A stretch of 64,000 nucleotides of DNA from Stachybotrys elegans. Lineage: Eukaryota > Ascomycota > Sordariomycetes > Hypocreales > Stachybotryaceae. Below the pieces are notes generated by a model. It saw only the letters and a program-made list of their open reading frames with translations. It had not been told where the DNA came from and searched no databases. The translations under genes and the position numbers were made by a program. Positions within the stretch are counted from its first letter, which is position 1, and every line of letters begins with the position of its first letter. Below, one piece after another: positions 41,236 through 54,062 of the stretch. The stretch spans positions 62,001 through 126,000 of the forward strand of contig JAGPNK010000023.1 of the NCBI GenBank assembly GCA_020746835.1. The letters run 5' to 3'.

Positions 41236-41854
41236 GATTATAATGTGACCTGCTTCTTACTAGAAGAAAAAACTTGCAGAAGTAAAATCACTTAAGTAGA
41301 GATAGGTTTGAGATTAGATAGATAGGGTTAGGGAGAGAAGAGAAGGAAGCAAGGGAGAGAGAGACTAGTTATAAAAGATAGTCTAAGTGGATTTTAAACA
41401 AGACTAAGTCTTGCCTTTAGGCAAAGTAATAGCTAGGAATAGAGTTTATATAGAGATTTTACTTAGAGTACTTAGGGTACTTATAGGCTATAGAGCTAAT
41501 ATAGTAGATATAGTGCCTAGTGCCCTAGTAACTAAAGCAGTCATAAACAGTAGTAGAAAATAATAATAAGGCCATTATTAGGCATATAACTGACTGGCTG
41601 AGCCATAGAGTCCCGAGCCACAAGCGGCTATGGGTAGCTACGCACCGTTATAGGTCATTTGTAACCCCTTTGCAAAGACTTTATTATCATTATTATTATT
41701 ATTATTACTATCCCACTCTGCTGGATAAGCACTAGGCTCTATTATCTATAAGTAATCCATTACGTGTAACAGGGCGTAATAAATATTATACCCTTCCTTC
41801 GGCTCTGCCAATTAACTTGTAAGAACAGAAAATCCTATATACTAAGTAGCTATC
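41236..41854. other. AT-rich spacer with (ATT)n microsatellite
   Basis: TA-rich and partly RIP-like, with no gene. An ATT run lies at about 41686-41710. Confidence 0.5.
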
Positions 41855-42920
41855 TTAGGCATTCCATTTCCCTTCATACCATACCCATAGCTTTCTCCCA
41901 TGCTCTAATCCTCCTTCCTCCTTTGGCTTAATGGCACATACAATATCTTGATGGATAGGATGCTCCATGACCTTACTCCATGGAGTAATGCATTTACCAG
42001 TATCCTTCATAGTGAGATCTGGCGAGATTCCGGCAAACAGTTGTGTATACGCTCCATACACTGTCTTATGCAGCATTGTCGCGTTCAGAATAGCCATAAT
42101 AGCTCGCGGCGTGCCTGCGTAGCTTCCGCCTTTGACATTTCCTAAAGCAATACACGGGTTAGCAGTCTTTTATCATGAAAAACAGGCTGCCAAGCTATGC
42201 CTGAGGAATTTCTGGAATTGGAAATGCTCCTCTTACCAGGATTCACCACTAGAGAGAGGATACCATCCTCTTTATGGCGACGTGGAAACTCGTCACCCAG
42301 AGCCCATACACCGGACTTAGACATGGCGTAGTTGGCCATTCTATCCTTGAGTCCGACATCCAGCGCATCAAAGTCTAGCCCGTTTGTTAGGGCGACGCTG
42401 TCAACGAGGGCAGAAATAGTCCACAACACACGCGTTCTGCTAGGCGCAGAGATGTTGGCATCTGCCTCCGCCACTGCCTTGAGCTTTGGGACCAATAGTG
42501 TAGTGAAGAGGAGGGTCCCAATGCAATGTGTGCCCATGAGGAGTTCAAAGCCCTGGGATGTGCGGTCTTCGACTTTGGCGCCGTTTGCGCCAATGCCGGC
42601 ATTATTCCAGAGCACATCAAGCTTGGCTTCTTGGCTAGAGAAGGACAACACAGCTTCCTTGACGCTGTTCAGATCCCTCAGGTCCAGCTGCAGGAACTTC
42701 AGTTGACCTGTTGATTGGTTGCTGTTGTTTTGGTCGCGGATCGAAGCGATGGCTGCCTCTGCCTTTTCCTATTGATATCTCAGCATCACGGATCACCAAA
42801 AATATCTCATCGTGACAATATACCACTGACCTTATTCCTTGATGCCATGTAGACGGTAGCATCTAAGCGTACGAGAATCTTGCAAAGCTCGTAACCAATA
42901 CCAGTATTCCCCCCCGTCAT
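41855..42920 (-). CDS. Short-chain dehydrogenase/reductase, N-terminus incomplete
   Basis: Exons are 42920(?)-42831, 42768-42237 and 42141-41855. The introns are 62 nt (GTCAGT...AATAG) and 95 nt (GTAAGA, branch TGCTAAC, CTTTAG). The Rossmann motif TGGNTGIGYELCKIL is at the visible start, then DLRDLNSV, NNAGIGANGAKV, the catalytic-type YAMSKSG (YxxxK) and the PG turn VVNPG. The C-terminus (AYTQLFAGISPDL, LWVWYEGKW) fits fungal SDRs related to retinol/WW-domain-oxidoreductase types. The frame stays open upstream (CIPVIMTGG) but has no ATG before a stop, so either a further 5' exon exists or the first strand is lost. It is head-to-head with the next SDR. Confidence 0.7.
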
Positions 42921-43380
42921 GATCACCGGTATGCATGATTCAGTTTGTCCGAGTACTACATGCAGGTAGGTATTCTGCCGATCCTTACCACTTCAGGTGA
43001 GGTTGCCTCCACACGGTCGGGCAACAAGCGGGCTCTTGACTTCTGCCTATATCCGTTGGTCGTCATTGACAGCCTTTGTCAGCGTCCCATTGCATTTTGC
43101 TATGGGACTTTTGTTTGGGGGCTGTATTTTTCCTCGGATGTAGCCTGATATTTCTCTGGTCCTTGGCATTGCTACCCAAACAGAACCCACCCCGTGTTAT
43201 CTCAAACTAACATTGGGTCCACGGCTCTCACTCCAGGCAGCGAAGGGAGGAAGAGTCAGTGGCGCTCGCTGTCAATCACCCCTCCTATTAAACCGTTGTA
43301 CTAGGTCATAGCATTTCAAGAGTCAATACTAGTTGATCTAAAGCTCTCCCCATCTCCAGAGTATTAGTAGCCTCATCGCT

Positions 43381-44341
43381 ATGGCTGTGGTGTACATCAG
43401 TGGCGTGAGCAAGGGCAAGTTTTTCACCCAAACCGCCGTGCTGCGCGCCACAACCAAAGCTAATGCAATTTTTCAGGAATCGGCAGGGAGTTGGCACGGA
43501 GGTATCTTGAGAGACCCGACCACATCGTTGTGGGTAGTATACGGGATGATACCACGCCAGAGGTCGAGACGCTGAAAAACACAGTGCCAGCATCTGGTTC
43601 CAAGTTAATTTTGGTGCACAATGAGTGTACCAACCCTGATGACACCAAAAAGGCATTTGATGATGTGGTTGCTTCTGGCATCAACCATTTCGACATCATT
43701 ATCGCCAATGCCGGTGGAAGCCCTAATGTGAAGCCACTTGATGTCGTTGGCCCCGACGATATGATATACGATTTCCAGGTCAACGCCGTTGCGCCCTTGG
43801 TTTTATTCCAGACATTCAAGCCTTTGCTGGAAAAGTCCACCAAATCACCCAAGTGGATTTCTGTCACGACGGCTGGTGGCTCTATTAGCCTCATGGAAAC
43901 AGTTCGATCCTGGGTAGGCCCTGCTTACGGAGCCTCCAAGGCAGCACTAAACTGGATTACATGGCAAGTACTTTATACATAATGAACCGCCAAGTTCCTC
44001 GAATCTCATAAGCATAGTGCCATACATTTTGAGAACAAATGGCTTACGGCCGTTGCCATACACCCAGGGTAAGTCGCTCTTAAAGCCCTATGTGTCTGGT
44101 GCTAATATACCAAAAGTCTTGTGCAGACAGGCCCAGGAAATTGGGTTGCTCGAACTTTTGGCAACCTACCCATGGCTCCGGTCACAATAGAGCACTGCGT
44201 GGACAGAATGCTAGACATTGTAAGTACTACTATTATGAAGCGGAATGAATCTCTTATGTGGACTAGATTGACAATGCGACGCGCGAAGAGACGTCTGGTA
44301 AATACATCAGGTCTACTGACGGAACTGAGATGACTTGGTAG
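43381..44341 (+). CDS. Short-chain dehydrogenase with two GC-AG introns
   Basis: Exons are 43381-43414, 43477-43963, 44018-44068, 44117-44219 and 44267-44341, giving 249 aa. Introns 1 and 2 begin GCAAGT (GC-AG class); introns 3 and 4 begin GTAAGT. Every junction restores a canonical SDR sequence: YISGVSKGIGRELARRYL (NAD(P)-binding), IIIANAGG, ISVTTAGG, catalytic YGASKAAL (YxxxK), AIHPGLVQTGPGN and a short C-terminus ending DGTEMTW. Length is standard for a classical SDR. The reaction is NAD(P)(H)-dependent alcohol/ketone conversion; the substrate is unknown. It shares a 460-bp divergent region with the SDR to its left, which suggests that the pair once belonged to one pathway. Confidence 0.85.
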
Positions 44342-44426
44342 TTTGGGTCTTGAGCTGTGCCGTAGTAATATAAGGAATAGAGGATCAATACACCATGCGA
44401 TAAAAGTCTGCACGCTGTCCTTTTAT

Positions 44427-44630
44427 TTACTTTCTACAGAAACGACCATCCGCGCCCTCCTCCCAGCTCTCCGAACCCACGGCCGTACGACTGTAGAATA
44501 CTCCCGATGAATCATAACGGTCTTTAATAGACCTTAGCCTATCAAAATTCTCCCCGTAAAATTTGGCTTTCCAATTTTGCTCCTCAAAATTGGCCTCGTT
44601 GAGGTATGCACCGCCTCCAGGAGCAGCGGC
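44427..44630 (-). pseudogene. C-terminal fragment of an FAD-linked (berberine-bridge type) oxidoreductase
   Basis: 67 codons and a TAA, reading PGGGAYLNEANFEEQNWKAK, FYGENFDRLRSIKDRYDSSG, VFYSRTAVGSESWEE and GRFCRK. GAYLNEA, the FYG..YDRL and the VFY.RTAVGS blocks are the end of fungal BBE-family oxidases. Upstream of 44630 the frame closes at a stop and no FAD-binding region follows. This is a relic. Confidence 0.75.
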
Positions 44631-44839
44631 ATGTTACCACCAAAGATGCGCAGGTTATGCCAATCGCTGGTTGGAAGGACATTTGTCGTGTAAGAGTACA
44701 TTGGCACTTTACATTCTGGCACAGAAATTCGCATATTACAGCTCCGCCAAGCAACCAGCTGCTCTGTCTCTCAGCCCACACAGTTCACCGCGTTGGGGTA
44801 CCGGATTAGGCATTCCACATATCAGCTGTACAGGTAATA

Positions 44840-47600
44840 TACCTCTGCATTAAGGAGATCTAATGACCTAAAGCCTGACGCACTTACAACACATAGTGCA
44901 ACACCCTACACAGCGCAAAGTGTATAGGTACGTTGCAGTAACATAGGACTAACGTTTAATCAGTGATTGATTCAAATGCCGCTTCTCCGTTCTTTGGCAT
45001 TGATCCAGCCTTACAGCTTAGAAGAGAGGCTATTAAGACTCATGCACTTTGATAGAACTGTAGTCCGGCTGTAAAATGCAACCATGGTGATAACGCAACT
45101 GTAAGATTAGGTGTAGGACAGAAGACTTGTCCTGACACCTAAGCTGCTAATCCTCAACATTTGTAAGAGGTAGGTATCCAGTCCTCGCTGGCTTTACACT
45201 GAGTTCACACACTTTTGCTCTAATTATGGACCCGATTTTCTATTTATATTACAGAGATTTCTAGCTCGTCAAGGCCGGCCCACAGTCTCCGGCGAGGCCT
45301 ATCGGTTCAGGCTCTACACGAACAGCAACTGAACACTGGATTCATAACGTGGCTTTACCGTCCAGTCCTGGATTTGGGACTCTCGTAGCGGATGCAGCCT
45401 TCTGCCAAAGTATGAGTAACAGCTAATCGGTCGACAAGTCCCATTATGAAGGTAATGCTGATTGTGGATGATAAACTCTTGATAGTGCCGATTACGCCCA
45501 TCAGAGGATCCCGAGATTCTGTGCTCACCGCAGAGAATGCCAGCGCACAAATGCTAGACTCTACGCAATTGCAGCACCGAAAAGTGAAAGAGCCGAGACG
45601 CTGGGCTTTATGTGGCCGTGCACAAGTAGCTTGGTTGCGGCTCAGCTATCCACCGCTGAACTTGACTTCACTGATGAGCTGCTCAGCGTGGCCTGATCGG
45701 GCCGTTGGACCAAGACAGATGACAGCCCCTCGCCACAGTTGCAAATGGAGGAAGTTGATTCTGTGATTGGGCGCTCTCGTAATGCGGATGCACGACGCTC
45801 GTTTACATTCTGTTTGGCGATCAAGCTGATCTGGAGGGATTGTAGAAGATCACTGCAAAGGCTTGAAACCTGCAGTTACCACTCTCGCAGCATATGTGAG
45901 TCTAAGAAGGCCGTGGGCGAGATTATACATTTGCCATGTTTGCAGCCGCGTTATTCTCGCTCAAATGGCCTCTCGGCTAGTCTCTTCTGCCTCCTGGCAA
46001 TTTGAGTCCCTCAATCTCTTGCTCTCTCCATATTCTGAGCTGCTTCTCTGGCCCCGGACATAATGCGGATTTCCTGTTCGTGTCCCAATCGGCGACAGAC
46101 CAGTGACTCCGAGGCACTCTCTAATGATAAGCACAATCAAATCAATAAATAAGAATTGGTTAAAAAGTCTAGAGGAGACTTCTGCCGATAGCTCAATCAG
46201 AGCTACTAACTTCCTGCAATGGCACACAACACAGAGATGGCTTCCGCTGCAGGGTCCATGAAAAGGCTTCGTTGGCCCTGGAAATAATTTTCGGATGAAA
46301 GTGATAATCACACATGCCGTAGCTCACCTTCCGAGGCTTGATGTTTACGCACATTGATATACGACAAGCTAGCCACTTCGATTAATGATTGCTGCTCGAG
46401 CTGATTTGACAAGGCATTTAAATTTTCCTTGTATTGTCTTTCCATAATACAGCAGGCATTTCCGGCCTTGTCGAGCATCAACTTGGCAACGCTATTTCCA
46501 TCGTTCAAGTTATTGCGAATATTTCTAAATAGTAGTGTAATACCTTGACGCCTGAACCATTGACACGAGCACGTTCATAGCCGGGGAACGACATGGCCAC
46601 TGACAGCTTCTCCTGATTGCGCAGTTTCTGTTCCACCTCTCAAGTTGCGGCTGTCTTTGACTGCCTGCAGCTTGCAGAAAGGGAAGACTGATTCAAAATC
46701 ATGCCGTGAATTATTGATCATAGTCAGAGCTTGGCAAAAGCGAAAGGAGTGTGCTAGCCTGATTGGAAATTGGTGGCCTCTTTTCAACAAGCCGGTGACC
46801 AGTAGTTGTAGTATTACCCTGAATCTCGATCTTATTGGATCTCGGGCCACCCCGCGTCGGCTGCTGTGGTTTGCACTGGCAAGACCTAGAGGCTCCTCCC
46901 GCATAGATGGTCCGGCTATGGCCGGGACATCTCTTCCCAGAACGGCCGTCTGGATGAGAAATCGTTGACTGCTCCACCAATAGCTCGAGTTTCTTTATCT
47001 ATGCTCTGGCATGTAGCTTCCGATGTCAGCGCTGAAATCGCCGTCGATTGTCAAAGACTTTTATTCAGTAATCTTTAAGCACGGCCGCATTAAGTCGACT
47101 CCCGATCTGCAATCGGCCACCAGGTTTCGAGATTACAACGAAGTCTGGGAGGTCTTGTCCGACTCAGCACGAGAACGAGGGTCGGCCGCATTCTTTGGGC
47201 TATGGTGAGTATGGACTACCTCATCTGCAGCCTCAACAGTCGGCTGGAATTGCACTCGCCCGGAGATTGCGATGAGGCATGCATCTGTCGATAGACGCCA
47301 CGCGACCACCACATATTTAATTGCCGCAGCTTCCCATGAGCTGCATGCCCTATTCTCGCTCAATGATCGGGCTTTGTCAGTTTGGGTGTCCAAGTTTGAC
47401 GTGGTTTGGCAACTCAGATATTGAGTATTCGGTATACCCTTGCTCCGCAGTTTGTCTCCCCGTTGACCTCGCTTGTCTGACTGCTGCTCGCGATCCATAT
47501 TGAGCATCCTCCTTGTATCTATTACCGCCATTGATGGAATATTCTCTTAAACCAGCCAGACGCTAATTTTAATCATGGCGTGATCAACATTCTTGTCTGA
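44840..47600. other. Decayed stretch, nothing recognised
   Basis: Many short broken frames on both strands. The minus strand between 45.4 and 46.9 kb has pieces that could come from a regulator or coiled-coil protein, but none is long or distinctive enough to name. Confidence 0.35.
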
Positions 47601-48089
47601 GCCATCAGGTCCTGCTTCCGCGGCAGCAATGGACTCCACGGCCATGCCAATTGAGCAATCGCAGATCATGGCTCCAGCCCAAGGCGCAAACCCTGATTCA
47701 CTCAGAGACAAAGTGTCAGCTGCTCCGGCCACTTTCCGTCATCCCAATAATCCGCTGAGGTTTGAAGGTTATAATACTGTACTTCCCAGACCAGACGCGG
47801 ATACCGAGGCTGGAGTACGGGGAGGATAGTGTTGGGAAGCACAATCCAGAGTCTCAGCGTCAAGCTCCGCGAGATTAACAGTCCACAAGGCCAGCCCATT
47901 TAAAGCTGAATTTCTTCCGGACCAGCAATGCGGATTCTCAAGCCGCCGCGCGATATTGCATCTCCAGCGAATCCAAAGCCTTCAACAGATGACGCTCCAA
48001 GATATTAATAATGCGGCTGGAATCAATGCTTATAACGGCACCTCTCGCTGGTCTCAGCCACATAACAGGAAATCCCACATGACACTTCG

Positions 48090-49960
48090 ATGCCAAGTTC
48101 TCAATCAGGCGGCCGAGAAGGACTATCCTCTTCGTCGCAGATAACCTATTCCGGGAGGCATTTCAGCGACTTGGGAGCCCAAGTGAATCCACGCCGCTAT
48201 TCTCTGGCCACAGACGCCGGTCCGATATCACGGATATTCCTAAACCTGGAAACCAATGGCTCGGGCTCAACACCGCCACCGCATCCGCATCAACTCACCC
48301 GTGCTAATCAGGCTTGCCGATCATCGGGTAGAGCAGAGACAGACGCTCGAACAACACCAATCGCCGCTCCCACAGCAACAGCAACGAGAAGACTCTTCTC
48401 ATCGCTAGCAGCGAGAGAGGAGGTAGCAGACGCGGCATTGTCTTATACGCCTAACCAAATCCTCTGCAATTCAACCAAGACCAGCCTCAGAGCGCCACTG
48501 GTTACATTCCCTTCTGGCCCTCGTCAGAACCAGATCCCAAGTGCTAGCGCTCAGCATGTGCTTGGCTATCAACAGGTCCACTTGCGAATCCTTCCCATCC
48601 TCTTCGCTCCCAAGCACTTGCCGTTCTGACAAGGTGAGCTTCTCCAGGAAGCGTGGGGCTATGATTACCTATTTCTAACACTCATGGCACTGGGCAATAT
48701 CCATCATACGGCTTTGATGGCCGTCTCGGATGATCAAGCCAACAGACTTGATATGAAGATTACGGCGCTGTAATTATACACTCAGGCTCGAAAGTTTGGC
48801 AGAGCATCTAGAAGAACTCAAGCACACACCAGTGTTGCTTGTAGCAGTGCTCTATCTCATGGCCTACTTCGAGGCTTTCAGGTCGAATCCAAGTGGCAGA
48901 CCACTACTTTACGACCTTGCTTCCAGCTGAGATGGGCTCGACCAGCAGTGATAATTGGCGCATAAGAGACCTTACACCGCTACGAGACTGCCTCTTAAAC
49001 TGATCCATGCCACGACCGAGCAACATCTCGATGCTTTCTACTACAAAAGCGTGAATGGCCATACAAGTGGATCCGGCTCCCTTTGCAATGCCTTGTCGAC
49101 TTGGTCTCCGAGGACCATGATAAAGAGGAGCCCCATTACGCCGTATCTCGGCCCACGCGGTGCGCGAGTTTGAGACAAAATCGGAAGGCTGGAGGACTGG
49201 CTACGTGCACTTGATCCCTGAGCTAGAGACGCAGGCGGCGCTCAGCGCCTTACTGACCTACCGGTGGTCCACGTTTGCCATGCCGCCACCATCGTACGGG
49301 TCCATGACACGTTATTCCTCGCTGGCCGCCGCACACTACAACTTCTACAAAGCGCCCATCAGCTGGGCGCTGCTGCTGCTGGGAGATGACGAGCAGCGCA
49401 ATAAACTAATGGCCGACTTTTACCTTTACGAAGCCCTCCGCCACGCAGCGTCCCACGTATCATTCCTCGCAGCCCCAACCTCGTACTATTCTGCGACTAC
49501 ACTTACCAGCCGCGCGACAGCAGGCAGCCTCCTATATACCTTGCGAGGCAATTAGGGTCGGTTTGCTTCCCGTTCTGCATATAACCGGTCTCTGCAGACC
49601 CGAGCCTCGCTGGTTGCAGTGGCAGTTGAGTGACCACATTGTCCAGGAAGGGGTCCTCAAAGGCCACACCTGGAGAGTCTGCACATCTTTGAGATGCACA
49701 GACACAACAACAAGCACAGACGTTCTTCAACATGGTCATCATCATCACCATCGCCAACACCACCCTTGGAGCGTTCCCGCCACTTTACCACCTTCTTCGC
49801 TGCTCCGACACTATCGGCCGTTGACGATGGCAACGATGACGACGGCGGTAGATGGCCAGTATCAGAGTGGCTTGGCCCGCTACCGCGTGGGACTGACTCT
49901 CGTGGTCGCGCGACAAGGAATTCAGCATGCAGCGTGCGGCACACGCCTGTTGCTGGCTCG
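48090..49960 (+). pseudogene. Fungal-specific transcription factor (DUF3468-type C-terminal region), decayed
   Basis: Recognisable blocks occur in order but in changing frames: a Gln/Pro-rich part, then WGYDYLFLTLMALGNIHHTA, a TAA at 48771, a shifted LESLAEHLEELKHTPVLLVA with YLMAYFEAF, then RWSTFAMPPPSYGSMTRYSS, AAHYNFYKAPISWALLLLGD, DFYLYEALRHAASHVSFLA, LPVLHITGLCRPEPRWLQWQ and HFTTFFAAPTLS. These are typical of the regulatory region of Zn2Cys6 activators with a DUF3468-like C-terminus. No zinc cluster was found upstream. Several frameshifts and stops make it non-functional. The original left edge may be nearer 47.6 kb. Confidence 0.7.
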
Positions 49961-50073
49961 CTAAAAATGCTAATAGCGGTGCTTCGAAGCATCAAGAATA
50001 TATATTGTGTCCTCTCAATGCACCAATTAATGATATGATGTCTACTCTTGGTCAATGTGCTATTCAAGCCGCA

Positions 50074-50739
50074 CAGCGTCGTCAAAATCTCTTGCTGGTG
50101 TTTGGCGATGGTACAGAGATGCGTCTCGCCCGCAAATAGCCAATGCCTCGCCCACAGCTGATGGGACAAGTCATCGTCACTGCCATACCATAGCAGCACC
50201 AGCATGGGCTCACGCTTCTGCCACATCGAATCCCCACAGTCGAGATACGACAGTCGCGTCGTCGACATAGCCCTGGCTTCCGTTGGCAAATGCAGCGCGC
50301 ATTGACTCAGTCAGGGCGTCGGATCGGCGCTCCGAGCTGCATTCCCCATCGAGTCCCATAGCCACCGGATAGCCCATTGTGGAGTCCATTCCATGGCGTG
50401 CTCAATCGCTGCGTCACGCCCATGAGGTTCCGTGGCCTCAGACCAGGGAGACAGGCCATGGCGTAAGGCCCACCTCCTGAGATTGCGAACAGGTGGTAGT
50501 TTCGCAGCGTGAGGTGCTTGCCAGCGCCGCTACGTCCTCGGGTATTCGTGAGCTTGAGGGCTGCATGGCGCGTTGACGGCAGTCGCTTCTGCCTCCCAGA
50601 ATTTGGCCTCGAAGCGGGAGCCAGGCAGCCCGTGGAGGTGGATGACTGGCAGACTGCCGTCGCCCACGGCACCGAACTCGCCATAGTCAATGCTTCGCCC
50701 ATCATTGCTTGTTAGTGTTTGGCGTCTCGTAGGAGTCAT
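50074..50739 (-). pseudogene. Alpha/beta-hydrolase pseudogene
   Basis: Begins at the ATG at 50739 (RRQTLTSNDGRSIDYGEFGA, then VIHLHGLPGSRFEAKFWEAE). A second frame carries LRNYHLFAISGGGPYAMAC, whose SGGG box takes the place of the nucleophile elbow GxSxG as GGGP. A third ends in VLLWYGSDDDLSHQLWARHW and ETHLCTIAKHQQEILTTL, which hold the usual acid and histidine positions. At least two frameshifts separate the pieces. The intact ancestor would have had about 290 residues. Confidence 0.7.
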
Positions 50740-51293
50740 TGGTTGAATAGCGATGCGCATGGAGAGTGACACAGAATAGGACGTATGAATCAGTGACAGG
50801 TGTGTTACTACATGTGCTTTCTTCCCATCGCTGCGTTTGTATCTGTGTACAAGGACGCGTTCTGACCCCTCCATTATAAAATGGCTGCCTAGATCCTGCT
50901 AATAGCTGAGCAGACATGCATTGCGCCAACCATAATCACAACGCACAAGCTCTTACCGTGTGACTTACTATAGTAGGCCAGCCAAGGTAGGTAAAAAGGG
51001 TCGGCGGCACACGCGACAGTTGGCTGGCGAGAGACCCATGGTAGAGCTTGACCACAACAAGCATCGCCAAGCACATACTCGAGTTGCTCGATAAGAAAAG
51101 CTATGTCTGTGCGATGTGAATGTGTCAATCATTCGTGGCCCAGGCGTTAGAGTCCCTCGACCTTTGCGGGTCTTCACTCACGCCTTAGACTTGTCCCGGA
51201 TTATTATCTTCATCGGGCGACCCACGCCGCGCGCCTTCCAGTAAAAACTAAATGAAGCCGATTATCGGCTACGAGAGATGACTCAAGATGCCA

Positions 51294-51301
51294 TATAAAT
51301 T
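51294..51301 (+). promoter_or_regulatory. TATA-like element
   Basis: ATATAAAT about 90 bp before the MFS start codon. Confidence 0.4.
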
Positions 51302-51384
51302 ACGGCCTTCACAACATTATACCGCCGTGTTGTGTAGGCCAACAAATCCCTGAGCAACTGGCCACTTCAGACGCACCATTTCAG

Positions 51385-53105
51385 ATGGCTACGACTACTC
51401 TTATTACTACATCACAAGCAGAGCCTTGGGCGGCCGACTACCACGACGCTTTCTCTCTCCATCAGTTACCAGAGACACGAGGCGAGGCATCAAGTACTCG
51501 GCCGCGGCAGCCGCTGCCCCCAAAGCAACAGGTCCCGGAGCACGAGGACCATGATTGGTCTCATGCCCAGGGCACCATCCAGCCCTCTCGTCTGCAAAAA
51601 ACAGCCATTGTCCTGCAGCTGTCGGGCATGAACCTGTGCTCGAGCGCTATCAATGGCCTCGTCGTCGTCGGCCTGCCTGTCATCACCGCCGACCTGTCCC
51701 TACCACCCTCGCTGGCCTTCTGGCCCACCTCGGCCACCAGCCTGGGCACGGCCGCTACACTGCTGCTGGCGGGCTCTTTTTCCGACGCTCTGGGCGCCCG
51801 TGTCGTTGACCTGGTTGGCTGCGCCATCACCGCGGCATTCATGGTCGGCGGCGCAGCCGCAACCACCGGCAGCCAGCTTGTAGCTATGCGTGCCCTGCAG
51901 GGCATCGGCGGGGCGATGCACTACTCTTCCTCTGTTGCGCTCGTTACGCAGGCCTTCCCCCGCGGTAAGGGCCGCAATATTGCCTTTGCCTGCTTGGGGC
52001 TCAGCCAGCCCCTTGGTTTCTCCCTTGGTCTTGTCATCGGCGGCGTGCTTATCGATGCTACTGGGTGGCGCACCGCTTGGTACATCTACGCCGGCATCTG
52101 TAGCGCTCTCTTCTGTGTCGGCGTGTGGGCATTGCCTCCCAATCCCGACAAGTTATCATTTCGGGAACGCTTGGCAAGGTGCCGCGTCAAGGTTGATTGG
52201 GTTGGCGCTTTGCTCGCCTCGGCCTTCATGGCAATCCTTTGCTACCTGCTTGCTATTCTAAGTGCCGACATGAATCGTATTCGCAGCAGCGGGACCATAG
52301 CCCTTCTCTGTGTGGGCGTCTTGCTGTTGCCTTGCTTTCTAGGCTGGATGCATCGACAGACATCTGTAGGACGGCCAGCCTTGATTCCCCTTTCCCTCTG
52401 GCGGAATCCGGCATTCACCTCCATCTGTGCAATCACGGCCTTGTGCTTTTCCGCTGTCAACGCCATGGAGCTCTTCTGTAACCTATTGTATGGATTTACC
52501 CCTAATGCATACTTGATTGGACGAACTGCGGCTAATCTTACAACCATGGCAGCTTTCAAGAGATCCAACACCTCTCGCCTCTCGAGTCCTCGATCCGGAT
52601 CCTTCCCAGCCTGGTTGTTGCTGTTCTTCTAGGCTTTGGATGTGGGTTACTGGTGGACCGCTTCCGCGTCTTGTGGCTCGTTAGCATCTCGTCAGTCATC
52701 AGTGCCCTTTCACCGCTCTTGATGGCTCTTGTCAACCCCGAGTGGTCCTATTGGAAAGGCGCATTTGAGGCACAGCTGCTGTGCCACGTCGCAGCCAACA
52801 CCCTCTTCACCGTGGGCCTAGGCATCATCTCCGAGGTGTTTCCTGAGGACACGCAGGCGCTCGCAGGTGCCGTGTTCAATACCTCGTCACAATTTGGCAC
52901 AGCACTTGGCCTCTCTGTCTTGCAAATGATCTCTGCATCCGTGACAGCCAGCGCGGGATCTCCAGATAAGGAGGGCACCGACGACGCTCTGCTTCAGGGC
53001 TACCGGGCGAGCTTCTGGGCTCTGATGGGCTTTTTGTTGGCGTGTGCAGTCATAAGCTGTCTGGGCTTGCGGCGGGTTGGAAGGGTCGGGTTAAAGCAGG
53101 ACTAG
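51385..53105 (+). CDS. MFS multidrug-type transporter (14-TM class)
   Basis: Exon 1 is 51385-52487, the intron is 52488-52552 (65 nt; donor GTATGG, branch GGCTAAT, acceptor GGCAG) and exon 2 is 52553-53105, giving 551 aa. After an 80-residue hydrophilic N-terminus the membrane segments begin at about residue 75. DALGARVVDLVG is the motif-A loop and MRALQGIGGAMHYSS is the antiporter-like motif C region. The join restores CNLLFFQEIQHLSPLESSIR, a conserved loop of drug:H+ antiporters. It is the only intact gene between 44.4 and 61.9 kb. In this setting it may be the surviving exporter of a lost metabolite cluster (inference). Confidence 0.85.
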
Positions 53106-54062
53106 CCACACATCGACGCAATCTTGGTACAAGGATCACCTTGGTAGGCAACTCATCTCCAAAGTCACATGGGGCTGAGACAGGAGACAGGCTAGAGTGT
53201 TTTGATGAACATTAATACTTCAGATTTCAATAATAATTGAGGCTACGGCTCGGCTCACGATCTCAACATCCTGTTCTTAGTGTCTTCGCTCTCTTAAGCC
53301 CGGCCACTGAGGCGACTTAAAGGCTTGTCATGCTCTGACGGCTCTGCTCGCTCTAGCAAGACAAAGACTATATCGATGGGGAAATAAAAGCCGAAACAAT
53401 CCCATGGAAAACAATGCCTAATCTTGGGCATCAGTTAGCCTTCTCACCTCCAACTGCGCATACCAACAAAGTGGATTACATGGGGCTTCTTTCTGACATG
53501 TTGGCGATGAGCTCCGAATCTTCAAGTACTCTCAAAGTACCACGAAGCTTGTAGAGGCTTGATAGCATCGCGGCCGTGCAAATGCAAATCGAGCAGCTTT
53601 GCACCTCTGTATCCTGGGTGACACGGGAGACTGACGGCCTCCTTTAAGAAAAGCAGAAGTTGCATAAAGAATTCCTGAATACCACGGCAAGCTGTTGACT
53701 GCCGGTAATTGTTTCTTGGTGGGTATTCCGTAGCTCTTAGGGCAGCCAGAGCGGTCCAAATGGCGGGTCAGTCTTGCATAGGCTGGACACGAGAGCATCA
53801 AGACGATTTCATCTCAGATGGTACAGACGTTCAAAGTCAGGATCTACACGTAGGCCAACTGTTATCAAATGGACAGCTCAAATACACCCGCTTTGGATCT
53901 AAGGCCTAGCACACATCCCAACCGAATGTTTCTTCCAAAACGTCCAAACCTTCCCCCATCCACGTCCGTGTGGACATCCATGATCATGGCAGGTTCCTTT
54001 CCATTCAGCGCAACATTGTGACAATGGCGGTTCTCAAACGTTACCAGCGGCCCCAGACATGA
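53106..54062. other. Intergenic stretch, nothing recognised
   Basis: Short frames only. The downstream part may hold more of the RBR-ligase relic's 3' flank. Confidence 0.35.
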
